From CAZUPF01 sp964622035 (GTDB taxonomy: Bacteria > Patescibacteriota > WWE3 > JAUXAW01 > JAYEID01): DNA of 29,309 nucleotides. The stretch lies in contig CAZUPF010000005.1 in the NCBI GenBank assembly GCA_964622035.1, forward strand, positions 1 to 29,309, in the 5' to 3' direction. A program made the position numbers and the translations under genes. Under the pieces are notes generated by a model. That model ran no database searches. It was not told the DNA's origin and saw only the letters and a list, made by a program, of their open reading frames with translations. This document shows, piece after piece, positions 1-6,903 of the stretch (position 1 is the stretch's first letter; each line of letters begins with the position of its first letter).

Positions 1-2
1 AA

Positions 3-839
3 CCTCTGTTTAACCGTGCGGTTTCTGGTGTTTACCCCCCCGGCTCTATCTTCAAACTAGTTACCTCTTCGGCAGCTTTGGAGACGGGGGTTATTGCGCC
101 ACAAACTATGATTGATTGTCGGGGGAGTATTGCGGTGGGTGCTTTCACCTTCCGCGATTGGAAGCTTGAGGGCCACGGCCCGCTATCACTCCCAGATGCG
201 CTTGGTAAGTCTTGTGATGTGTATTTTTATACTGTTGGTGGTGGTTACGGTGACCAGCCCGGTGTGGGGGTAGAGGAGCTGGCACGGTTTGCCCGTTTGT
301 ACGGTCTGGGTGAAGCTTCCAATATCGAGCAGCCTTTAGAGGCGCGGGGGTTGGTTCCGGATACCGAGTGGAAACTGCGGGTACGGGATGAGCGTTGGTA
401 CATTGGTAACACCTACCACTTTGCTATTGGGCAGGGGGATTTGTTGGCGACTCCCCTTCAGATTACCAACTTAGTAGCTACGGTAGCCGGTGGGGGGAAG
501 CTTCGGAGGCCAACACTACTCTTGGGCAGAGAGCCTGAGGTCCTGCGGGAGGGTTTTGTCTCGACAGAAACGCTGGGTTGGGTAAAGGAGGGGATGGCGA
601 GGGTGGTTCGCCCGGGGGGAACCGCTTACCCCCTCTTCACCTTCCCGGTTCCGGCGGCTGGTAAGACGGGAACTTCCGAGACAGGTAAAGGGGACGATAC
701 CCATGCCTGGTTTGTGGTTTTTGCTCCCGTGGACGCTCCGGAGATTGCTTTGACTGTGTTTTTGGAAAACGGGGGAGAAGGTTCCCACGATGCTGCGCCA
801 GTAGCTAGGAAAATACTTGATTGGTACTTCAATAAATAG
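3..839 (+). CDS. mrdA: Penicillin-binding protein 2-type transpeptidase, 3' part (5' end outside window)
   Basis: The gene enters from the left edge in the frame beginning at base 3; the first internal ATG (78) is not the real start because strong family sequence lies before it. Visible motifs are the acylation motif S-I-F-K just after YPPG (SxxK, nucleophile Ser), the second motif SCD in SCDVYFYTVG, and KTGTS near the C-terminus (KTG motif). The segment with GLG, a proline-rich stretch, WYIGNT, AIGQG and TPLQ is typical of class B PBP2 (MrdA/SpoVD relatives) rather than of low-molecular-weight PBPs. The family cross-links peptidoglycan peptides at the outer face of the membrane during cell elongation. 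The transmembrane anchor and dimerisation domain would lie upstream. Calling it PBP2 rather than FtsI rests on the motif spacing and is inference. Confidence 0.9.
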   Translation, partial: PLFNRAVSGVYPPGSIFKLVTSSAALETGVIAPQTMIDCRGSIAVGAFTFRDWKLEGHGPLSLPDALGKSCDVYFYTVGGGYGDQPGVGVEELARFARLYGLGEASNIEQPLEARGLVPDTEWKLRVRDERWYIGNTYHFAIGQGDLLATPLQITNLVATVAGGGKLRRPTLLLGREPEVLREGFVSTETLGWVKEGMARVVRPGGTAYPLFTFPVPAAGKTGTSETGKGDDTHAWFVVFAPVDAPEIALTVFLENGGEGSHDAAPVARKILDWYFNK

Positions 840-843
840 AAAT

Positions 844-871
844 AGTTAACAGTTAAAAGTTAATAGTTGGC
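844..871. repeat. Short tandem repeat, four 7-bp units
   Basis: Between the PBP gene and dprA there are four consecutive 7-mers: AGTTAAC, AGTTAAA, AGTTAAT and AGTTGGC. The first three differ only at the last base and the fourth has decayed. There is no Shine-Dalgarno sequence between it and the dprA start at 890. It could be a decayed dispersed repeat, or an AT-rich spacer formed by slippage. Confidence 0.6.
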
Positions 872-889
872 GGCGGCGTTGGGCTTTTT

Positions 890-1990
890 ATGATCAAGGG
901 TAGCGACGACCTCAAATACTGGCTCGGACTTAGCCTCGTTCCTGGGCTGGGTCCCCGAACCTTTCAGACACTTTACCAGCAGTTTGGTTCGGCTAGGAAA
1001 ATTTGGGAGTCCTCAAGACGAGAGCTTTTGGATTCCGGTCTTGCCGAGAGGGTTTGTGATACCTTGTGTTGCCTTAGAGAGGATTCCGATTTAGAGGGGG
1101 AGCTGGCCAAAGCGGCGGAGCTGGGGATAAGCCTTGTTACTTGGGAGGACGAACGCTATCCCAAGAATCTTAAGGAGATTAGTAGCCCTCCGCCCCTTCT
1201 TTACATACGGGGGGAGCTTCTTCCGCGGGACGAGATTTCCTTAGCTGTTGTCGGAACAAGGAAGTTTAGCGGGTATGGGAAGCGCGTGACTACAAAGATA
1301 GTGGAAGATCTAGTTCTCGCGGGGCTGACTATTGTTTCCGGCTTGGCTTGGGGCATTGATAGTTTTGCCCATCGGGCAGCCCTCCAAGCCGGGGGAAGAA
1401 CAGTTGCCGTTTTGGGGCACGGGCTCGACCAAGTTTACCCCCCGGAAAATAGGGATTTGGCGGCCGAGATTGCTTGCCAGGGCGCTTTGGTCTCGGAGTT
1501 CCCCTTGGGATTTCCTCCTGTTCCGGGAAATTTCCCGGCCCGTAATCGAATTATCTCCGGTCTATCCTTGGGTACGCTGGTTTGCGAGGCGCCAGAGAGG
1601 AGTGGTGCCTTGATTACCGCAGCCTGCGCCTTAGAACAAGGGCGCCTTGTCTTTGCCCTGCCCGGGCCGATTTTTAGTCCTCGGAGTTTGGGGACGGGGA
1701 GATTGATTCAGTCGGGGGCTAAGCTGGTTATGGGTGCAGACGATGTCTTGTCGGCCCTCAATCTCGAGTTGCGGGTAGAGCAGCGGAAAGTACGGGAGCT
1801 TCTTGCGGAGACTGTGGAGGAGGAGGGTTTGCTAGGTATCTTGCGAGGGGAAGAGGTCTCTCTGGGTACAGACGAAATTATCCGCCGTTCGGGTCTTCCA
1901 CCAGCTGTGGTATTATCTACTTTGGTTAAGATGCGGATGAGGGGGGCCGTTGAGGAGACTAGTGGTGGGCGGTGGGTGGTTAGGTTATGA
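890..1990 (+). CDS. dprA: DNA-processing protein DprA
   Basis: 366 aa, normal for the family. DprA (Smf) binds incoming single-stranded DNA during natural transformation and loads RecA on it; here it implies competence-like DNA uptake or a general recombination-mediator role in the cytoplasm. The N-terminus (about 10-60) has a helix-hairpin-helix/SAM-like segment with VPGLGPRTF. The Rossmann-like core carries VGTRKFSGYG (121-130), SGLAWGID (150-157), AVLGHGLD and the conserved NFPARNRIISGLS and ERSGALITA blocks. The C-terminus (about 290-366) looks like the usual winged-helix DprA domain. The ATG at 890 gives the full N-terminal domain, though no Shine-Dalgarno precedes it. The stop overlaps the topA start (ATGA), so the two genes are co-translated. 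Confidence 0.95.
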   Translation: MIKGSDDLKYWLGLSLVPGLGPRTFQTLYQQFGSARKIWESSRRELLDSGLAERVCDTLCCLREDSDLEGELAKAAELGISLVTWEDERYPKNLKEISSPPPLLYIRGELLPRDEISLAVVGTRKFSGYGKRVTTKIVEDLVLAGLTIVSGLAWGIDSFAHRAALQAGGRTVAVLGHGLDQVYPPENRDLAAEIACQGALVSEFPLGFPPVPGNFPARNRIISGLSLGTLVCEAPERSGALITAACALEQGRLVFALPGPIFSPRSLGTGRLIQSGAKLVMGADDVLSALNLELRVEQRKVRELLAETVEEEGLLGILRGEEVSLGTDEIIRRSGLPPAVVLSTLVKMRMRGAVEETSGGRWVVRL

Positions 1991-4164
1991 AGAATCTAGT
2001 TATTGTGGAGTCGCCAACAAAAGCAAAGACACTGGCCCGCTTTTTGGGTAAGGATTTTGAGGTTACATCTTCTAAGGGGCATATTCGCGACTTACCCAAG
2101 TCGGAGTTGGGGGTAGATACCTCCCAGAACTTCAAGGTAAAATACGTTTCTGTCAAAGGTAAAGATGTGGTGATTAAGGAGTTGCGGAAAGCGTTAAAGG
2201 GGGCGGACAAGGTGTGGCTGGCTACTGACCTTGATAGAGAGGGAGAAGCAATTGCTTGGCACCTCGCACACATTCTCGGTATCCCTGTCAAAGACACCTC
2301 GCGAGTAGTATTTCACGAGATTACCAAGGCGGCGGTAGAAGCGGCCTTTGCCAATCCGGGAAAGCTAGATTTAAACTTAGTAGACGCCCAACAGGCAAGG
2401 AGAGTTCTGGATCGTCTGGTGGGTTATAAGCTTTCTCCTCTGCTTTGGAAAAAGGTGCGTACGGGCCTTTCTGCGGGGCGGGTGCAGTCGGTGGCCGTGC
2501 GTTTCGTAGTAGAGAGGGAGAAGGAACGGGAGGCGTTCTCTACGGAGAATTACTGGTCAATCCAGGCCTCGCTGGGACTTCCAGACGGTGGCGGAGATTT
2601 TCAGGTAGCGGTGCGGGAGGTCGCTGGGAAGCCGATCGAGATGACAGAGAAGAGAAAGCTTTTTGCGGGCGCTTACCAAGTTAAGAAGACGCTGCTTGAC
2701 TCCGAGGCGGCGGCGGAGGAGATGATGGCCCAGCTTCGGAAGGAGGATTTTGTTGTTTCTAAAGTAGAGGAGAAGGAGGTGGCACGCAAGCCCTACCCGC
2801 CGTTTACAACTGCCTCGTTACAGTCCTCCGCCGCTGGTTTAGGGTTCGCTCCAGCGCGGACAATGCGTCTAGCGCAAAAACTTTATGAGGAGGGCTATAT
2901 TACTTATCACCGTACTGACTCGCGCTTTATCTCCGAGAGTGCTATTGAGGAATGCCGTGGCTTCATAAAGAGAAGCATTGGTGAGCAGTACCTACCGTCT
3001 AGTGCTATTAGCTATCGGACAAAATCTAAAACGGCTCAGGAGGCCCACGAGGCGATTCGGCCGACCAAGTTTTCCGTTCAGCCACGAGAGGTGCGGAAGC
3101 TGGGGTCGGGCGAGGCTAAGCTGTATGAGCTGATTTGGCGGGCGACCGTGGCCTGTCAAATGAAACCCGCGGTTTTTTCGCGGGTGACGATTGATGTCTC
3201 GGCTGGGACGGTGTCGTTGCGGGGGGTTGGGCAGACCCTCAAGTTTGCCGGTTGGCTTAAGGTGCGCCCTCGGGTAGGAAAAAGATATAAAGAATCGGAG
3301 TTTCCGCCTTTGCAGGAAGGGCAAAACCTTAACCTTTTGCAGTTGGAGGCTACTGCGCACCAGACCAGTTTGCCCCCGAGGTATTCGGAGGCTGCGCTAG
3401 TTCGTACATTGAAGAAGAACGACATTGGCCGCCCTTCTACCTACGCTTCCATCATCTCGACGATTGCAAAACGTGGTTATGTTGTTAAAGATGGGGGGTC
3501 ATTTGTTCCGACGGATGTGGGGGTGGTAGTGACTGATCTTCTGGTCGAACATTTTCCCCAAATTGTCGATATCTCTTTCACGGCGGGGATGGAGACGGAT
3601 TTGGATATGGTTGCTGATGGGGACAAAGAGTGGGTGGATGTGGTTCGTGAGTTTTGGGAGCCGTTTTCTGCTCTTTTGAAGAGTAAGGAGAAGGAGCTTA
3701 AGCGGGAGGAGTTCACGGTTTTGGAAGAGACATCTGAGCAGTGTCCGGAGTGCGGTAAAAAACTAGTTATCAAACTTGGTAAGTACGGTAAGTTTATTTC
3801 CTGTAGCGGTTTTCCTGACTGCAAGTATGCTCGCCCCCACGCCGACATGGATAAAGATGGCGTGCCTGACGAGGTGGATAAGGCGCAGCTGGCTGAAAAG
3901 TGTCCTGAGTGCGGGGGGGAGTTGATGGTTAAGGAGGGCCGATTCGGTAAATTTATTGCCTGCTCGCACTATCCCAAGTGTAAATTTACTAAAAATTACC
4001 TGGACAAAATTGGGATGGGGTGCCCCGAGTGTGGGGAGGGGGAGGTGATTGTTAAGCGGACTCGTCGGGGTAAGACCTTCTTCGGCTGCTCTCGCTACCC
4101 GCAGTGTAAGTATGCTTCCTGGAAGAATCCTCTGGAAAAAACAGCCGAAGATTCCTCCGATTGA
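1987..4164 (+). CDS. topA: DNA topoisomerase I (type IA)
   Basis: 725 aa. Relaxes negative supercoils through a 5'-phosphotyrosine intermediate. The Toprim domain opens with VIVESPTKA and holds the metal-binding DLDREGE (81-87). The catalytic tyrosine is Tyr307 in GYITYHRTDS, where the usual Met after the Tyr is His. Then comes the family block with GRPSTYASI. The C-terminus carries three zinc ribbons, each with CPECG followed by a second Cys pair, near residues 580-610, 638-665 and 678-706. Downstream is a short hairpin terminator, so the dprA-topA transcript probably ends here. The pairing dprA-topA is a common one in bacteria. Confidence 0.97.
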   Translation: MKNLVIVESPTKAKTLARFLGKDFEVTSSKGHIRDLPKSELGVDTSQNFKVKYVSVKGKDVVIKELRKALKGADKVWLATDLDREGEAIAWHLAHILGIPVKDTSRVVFHEITKAAVEAAFANPGKLDLNLVDAQQARRVLDRLVGYKLSPLLWKKVRTGLSAGRVQSVAVRFVVEREKEREAFSTENYWSIQASLGLPDGGGDFQVAVREVAGKPIEMTEKRKLFAGAYQVKKTLLDSEAAAEEMMAQLRKEDFVVSKVEEKEVARKPYPPFTTASLQSSAAGLGFAPARTMRLAQKLYEEGYITYHRTDSRFISESAIEECRGFIKRSIGEQYLPSSAISYRTKSKTAQEAHEAIRPTKFSVQPREVRKLGSGEAKLYELIWRATVACQMKPAVFSRVTIDVSAGTVSLRGVGQTLKFAGWLKVRPRVGKRYKESEFPPLQEGQNLNLLQLEATAHQTSLPPRYSEAALVRTLKKNDIGRPSTYASIISTIAKRGYVVKDGGSFVPTDVGVVVTDLLVEHFPQIVDISFTAGMETDLDMVADGDKEWVDVVREFWEPFSALLKSKEKELKREEFTVLEETSEQCPECGKKLVIKLGKYGKFISCSGFPDCKYARPHADMDKDGVPDEVDKAQLAEKCPECGGELMVKEGRFGKFIACSHYPKCKFTKNYLDKIGMGCPECGEGEVIVKRTRRGKTFFGCSRYPQCKYASWKNPLEKTAEDSSD

Positions 4165-4203
4165 CTTACTGGCTACGATTTGTTTTTATGGACTCAGAGA
4201 TTG

Positions 4204-4220
4204 CCCCCTCGGGGGTTTTT
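4204..4220 (+). terminator. Weak intrinsic terminator after topA
   Basis: CCCC, loop CTCG, GGGG, followed by TTTTTG. The stem is short but GC-only and the T-run is directly attached. It sits 40 bases after the topA stop and before the Shine-Dalgarno of the thymidine kinase gene, so it may only partly separate the two. Confidence 0.5.
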
Positions 4221-4267
4221 GTTTGGGTTTTGGAGTTAGGAGATTAGAAAGGGAGGTGGAAGAGGAA

Positions 4268-4894
4268 ATGCACATTGTAGTAAAGAAGTTGCGGGGTTGG
4301 ATCGAGGTCATCGTTGGCTGTATGTTTAGCGGTAAGACAGAGGAGCTCCTCCGTCTGTTGCGGCGGGTAGAGATTGCCCAGCAGAAATCTCAGGTTTTTA
4401 AGCCGGCTTTGGATGGGCGTGGTGAGGTGGGTGGTGTGCGCACTATCTCGTCGCATAGTGGAAAGTGCCTGCCGGCCACAGCAGTGGAGGCGGCGAGGGA
4501 GATTCTCGATTTGATCGAGGAGGGTACAGCTGTTGTGGCTATTGATGAGGCGCAATTCTTTGACCCCGAGCTTGTGTTTGTATGTGAGCAGTTGGCTGAG
4601 CGGGGGTTAAGAGTTATTGTGGCCGGGCTTAACCGTGATGCCCTGGATCGGCCCTTCGGTCCGGTGCCGCTGCTGATGGCTCTGGCGGAGGAACGCCTTA
4701 CCTTACTGACAGCTATTTGTGAGGTCTGTGGAGCTCCGGCGACGCGGTCTCAGCTGTTGCAGGATGGGGAGCCCGTGCCTTGGACGGAGGGTGACTTGAT
4801 TTTGGTTGGTGACCACCGCATCGGTTACGAAGCTCGTTGCCGTAACTGTCACAAAGTTCCCGGAAAGCCGGGAGGAGGGAAAGATGGAGATTAA
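4268..4894 (+). CDS. tdk: Thymidine kinase (type II)
   Basis: 208 aa. Phosphorylates thymidine to dTMP in the salvage pathway. Walker A is GCMFSGKT (17-24); the catalytic Glu is E94 in DEAQFF; structural zinc ligands are C151, C154, C191 and C194, and the substrate lasso is the segment RIGYEARCRNC. The ATG at 4268 is chosen because GGGAGGTGG lies just upstream and because the reading frame before it (open from 4049) overlaps topA and has no family similarity. The 3' end overlaps the next gene by 11 bases, suggesting coupled translation with the ThyX-like protein, which also points to thymidylate metabolism. Confidence 0.95.
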   Translation: MHIVVKKLRGWIEVIVGCMFSGKTEELLRLLRRVEIAQQKSQVFKPALDGRGEVGGVRTISSHSGKCLPATAVEAAREILDLIEEGTAVVAIDEAQFFDPELVFVCEQLAERGLRVIVAGLNRDALDRPFGPVPLLMALAEERLTLLTAICEVCGAPATRSQLLQDGEPVPWTEGDLILVGDHRIGYEARCRNCHKVPGKPGGGKDGD

Positions 4895-5417
4895 GGTGTT
4901 AGAGGAGTGTGGGTGGCTTTGGGCGATGCTCGGCCTCTCGCTGAGTTACGAGCAGTCGGTGGATGAAATGTCCCAGGTTGCTCTGAAACTTTTGCCAAGG
5001 GGTGGGAGCCATCTCAAGTTTTTGGAGTCCGTGGTAGTTTGGTTGGACGTCACCGCGGCGCGCTACTGGTGGCAGCAGTTTGATACTTACCGGGTGGGAA
5101 TAACAAAGCAGAGCGGCAGTACGATGCATACCATCCTCCGCCGACCCCTTTGCCAGGCGGACTTTGAGGGGGGAGTAGCTCCGGAGATTTTAGTGGCGCT
5201 GAACGGGCTGATCGAGAAGAAAGATTTTCGGCGGGTCAAGGCAAACCTGCCGGAAGGGTTTCTCCAGCGTCGGGTGGTCTGTACGAATTACAAGGTGCTG
5301 CGCCACATCATCGAACAACGCCATAATCACCGGTTGCCGGAGTGGCAGTTCTTTGTGCGGCAGGTCCTGGCGCAGGTGGCGCGTCCAGAGTTTCTTCGCT
5401 TCCCAGTGGTGGGGTAG
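4884..5417 (+). CDS. Divergent ThyX-like protein (possible flavin-dependent thymidylate synthase homologue)
   Basis: 177 aa, starting at the ATG preceded by GGAGGAGGG inside the end of tdk. It is not a typical ThyX, but the order of motifs fits that fold. H43 and a hydrophobic strand lead to WWQQFDTYR; DTY (67-69), seven residues, then S77 reproduces the spacing of the ThyX signature RHR-X7-S, with RHR replaced by DTY and the later Arg replaced by Ser79. The C-terminal helix CTNYKVLRHIIEQR (133-146) and EWQFFVRQ (153-160) match the ThyX helix that carries the dUMP-binding Arg (N-x-R-x-L...R...QWEIR). Similar proteins with a WW...DTYR...STMH block occur, as I recall, in phages and Firmicutes. 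Enzyme activity is doubtful given the lost signature residues; it could be a nucleotide-binding or regulatory paralogue. No functional claim beyond ThyX-like is safe. Confidence 0.6.
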   Translation: MEIKVLEECGWLWAMLGLSLSYEQSVDEMSQVALKLLPRGGSHLKFLESVVVWLDVTAARYWWQQFDTYRVGITKQSGSTMHTILRRPLCQADFEGGVAPEILVALNGLIEKKDFRRVKANLPEGFLQRRVVCTNYKVLRHIIEQRHNHRLPEWQFFVRQVLAQVARPEFLRFPVVG

Positions 5418-5422
5418 CATGC

Positions 5423-5463
5423 GGCGGTTTTGGGCTATACAGCCTGGAACCGCCCTCTTTTTT
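5423..5463 (+). terminator. Intrinsic terminator after tdk / ThyX-like pair
   Basis: GGCGGTT (5423-5429) pairs with AACCGCC (5448-5454); inside it GGCT can pair with AGCC around a small loop. A CTCTTTTTT tract follows at once. It lies six bases after the ThyX-like stop and upstream of the rpsB promoter, separating the two operons. Confidence 0.8.
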
Positions 5464-5474
5464 GAAGGAGGGTG

Positions 5475-5503
5475 TTGCTCTGAGCGTTGGTCCGTGGTAA
5501 GAT
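5475..5503 (+). promoter_or_regulatory. Promoter of rpsB operon (extended -10, nearly leaderless)
   Basis: -35-like TTGCTC (5475-5480), 17-bp spacer, -10 TAAGAT (5498-5503) preceded by TGG, giving TGnTAAGAT. A start point about 7 nt downstream would fall near 5510, leaving only a few bases before the rpsB ATG at 5514. No Shine-Dalgarno lies between the -10 and the ATG; the GAAGGAGG at 5464-5471 is upstream of the promoter. Confidence 0.55.
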
Positions 5504-5513
5504 TTCCGAGATT

Positions 5514-6428
5514 ATGGCTAAGAAGTCACCGGTAAAAATCCCAACTGTTGCAGAGCTTTTCGAGGCGGGGGTCCATTTTGGACACCCCTCGCGGCGCTGG
5601 CATCCCGCGATGAAGGGATTTATTTTCAGTAAAGTTCGGGGTGTCCATATTCTGGACTTGGAAAAGACGGAGGAGAAACTTGGGGAGGCGTGCCAGGTGC
5701 TTTATGAAATTGCGAAGCGGGGTGGAAATGTTGTTTTTGTTGGGCTCCGCCGCCAGTCCGCGGGGGTGGTTGAGGAGGAAGCCAGGCGGGTAGGGGCCAT
5801 GTTCATGGCTGGTCGCTGGGTGGGGGGACTTTTAACTAATCTTTCCGAGATCAAGAAGAATATTGCCAAGCTGGGGAAGTTGGAGGCGGGTCTTTCTTCT
5901 GGCGAGTTTGCGCACTACACCAAGAAGGAGCGCTTGAAGATTGAGCGGGAGGTGGTTAGGCTCAACAATCTAGTGGGGGGGATTAAGGATCTTTCCAGTC
6001 TTCCCGATGCTCTATTCCTGGCAAGCGCTCGGCGCAGCAACACCGCGGTTAGGGAAGCCAAGCGGATGGGGGTCCCCGTAGTAGCTGTTGTTGATAGTAA
6101 TACGGATCCAGGCCCCATAGACTACCCGATCCCTGGTAATGATGATTCCTTAAAGTCCTTGCGAGTTTTGGTGGGGGCGGTTGCTGATGCTATTGAGGCG
6201 GGGTATAAGGGGAAGGGGGGGGGGGAAGGGGAGGCTACGGTGGCAGTAGCCGAGGGGCAGAGTTTGGAGGGTCTTGGTTTGGAGACGCGGACGAAAAATG
6301 CTTTAGAGAGGGTGGGAATTACTGATATTGCTACTCTGAAGGGTATGTCGCGGGAAGAGCTTTTGGGGGTTAAGGGGGTTGGAAAGAAGGCGGTAGAGGG
6401 AATTGAAAAACGCCTAATTTCTAAGTAA
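5514..6428 (+). CDS. rpsB: 30S ribosomal protein S2 with C-terminal alpha-CTD-like HhH domain
   Basis: 304 aa against a usual 230-260. The S2 core spans about 10-230 with the family blocks LFEAGVHFGHPSRRW, WVGGLLTN, LPDALF and PVVAVVDSNTDP. A low-complexity Gly-rich linker (233-240) follows, then residues 252-304 with LETRTKNALERVGI and GVKGVGKKAVEGI, a helix-hairpin-helix domain like the RNA polymerase alpha C-terminal domain. The start is the ATG at 5514 (MAKKSP); a TTG in frame at 5487 lies within the promoter. S2 is needed for assembly of the 30S head/body junction. It heads the operon with tsf 11 nt downstream. The linker DNA holds an 11-G run. Confidence 0.96.
   Translation: MAKKSPVKIPTVAELFEAGVHFGHPSRRWHPAMKGFIFSKVRGVHILDLEKTEEKLGEACQVLYEIAKRGGNVVFVGLRRQSAGVVEEEARRVGAMFMAGRWVGGLLTNLSEIKKNIAKLGKLEAGLSSGEFAHYTKKERLKIEREVVRLNNLVGGIKDLSSLPDALFLASARRSNTAVREAKRMGVPVVAVVDSNTDPGPIDYPIPGNDDSLKSLRVLVGAVADAIEAGYKGKGGGEGEATVAVAEGQSLEGLGLETRTKNALERVGITDIATLKGMSREELLGVKGVGKKAVEGIEKRLISK
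6200..6231 (+). repeat. G-tract with four G-runs (11-G homopolymer) in rpsB
   Basis: Four runs GGGG, GGGG, G11 (6215-6225) and GGGG are separated by TATAA, AA and AA. It meets the usual pattern for an intramolecular G-quadruplex and includes a homopolymer long enough for slippage. It encodes the linker between the S2 core and its C-terminal extra domain. Confidence 0.7.
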
Positions 6429-6439
6429 TCTAATCTCTG

Positions 6440-6898
6440 ATGGAGTACCACGTAGACCAAATTAAGAAACTTCGCGATAAGACTGGTGTTGGGATTATGG
6501 CCTGTCGTAAAGCGTTGGCTGAGGTCGGGGGCGATGCGGCTGAAGCCGAGAAAATGCTAGCGGAACAGGCGCTGGTGAGGGCCGGAAACCGAAGTGATCG
6601 TGAGGTGTCTGAGGGGGTGGTTTCCGCTTACATTCACACTAATGGGCGGATTGGCGCTCTGGTTGAGTTGCGTTCAGAGACCGATTTTGTCTCTCGGGGC
6701 GCGGACTTTAGAGGGCTAGCTCGGGAGCTGGCAATGCAGGTTTGTGCTTTGAACCCTGAGTCTGTGGATGTTCTACTCGACCAAGCGTGGATTCGGGATG
6801 CGCAGAAAACGGTTAGACAGCTAGTTTCCGAGTTGGGGGCTAAAACTAAGGAGAATGTTGTTGTGGCGCGCTTTGCCCGCTTCAAGGTAGGGGAGTAG
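6440..6898 (+). CDS. tsf: Elongation factor Ts, short form
   Basis: 152 aa against about 280 in E. coli and 196 in Thermus. EF-Ts exchanges GDP for GTP on EF-Tu. The N-terminal UBA-like domain (about 1-45) contains LRDKTGVGIMACRKALAE, and the core retains the conserved ETDFVSR (TDFV contacts EF-Tu) and a single core half-domain (about 50-150), ending VARF. The coiled-coil and second half-domain are absent. ATG at 6440, 11 nt after rpsB; the pair rpsB-tsf is conserved in almost all bacteria. pyrH and frr, which usually follow, are not here. Confidence 0.95.
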   Translation: MEYHVDQIKKLRDKTGVGIMACRKALAEVGGDAAEAEKMLAEQALVRAGNRSDREVSEGVVSAYIHTNGRIGALVELRSETDFVSRGADFRGLARELAMQVCALNPESVDVLLDQAWIRDAQKTVRQLVSELGAKTKENVVVARFARFKVGE

Positions 6899-6903
6899 TT
6901 TTG

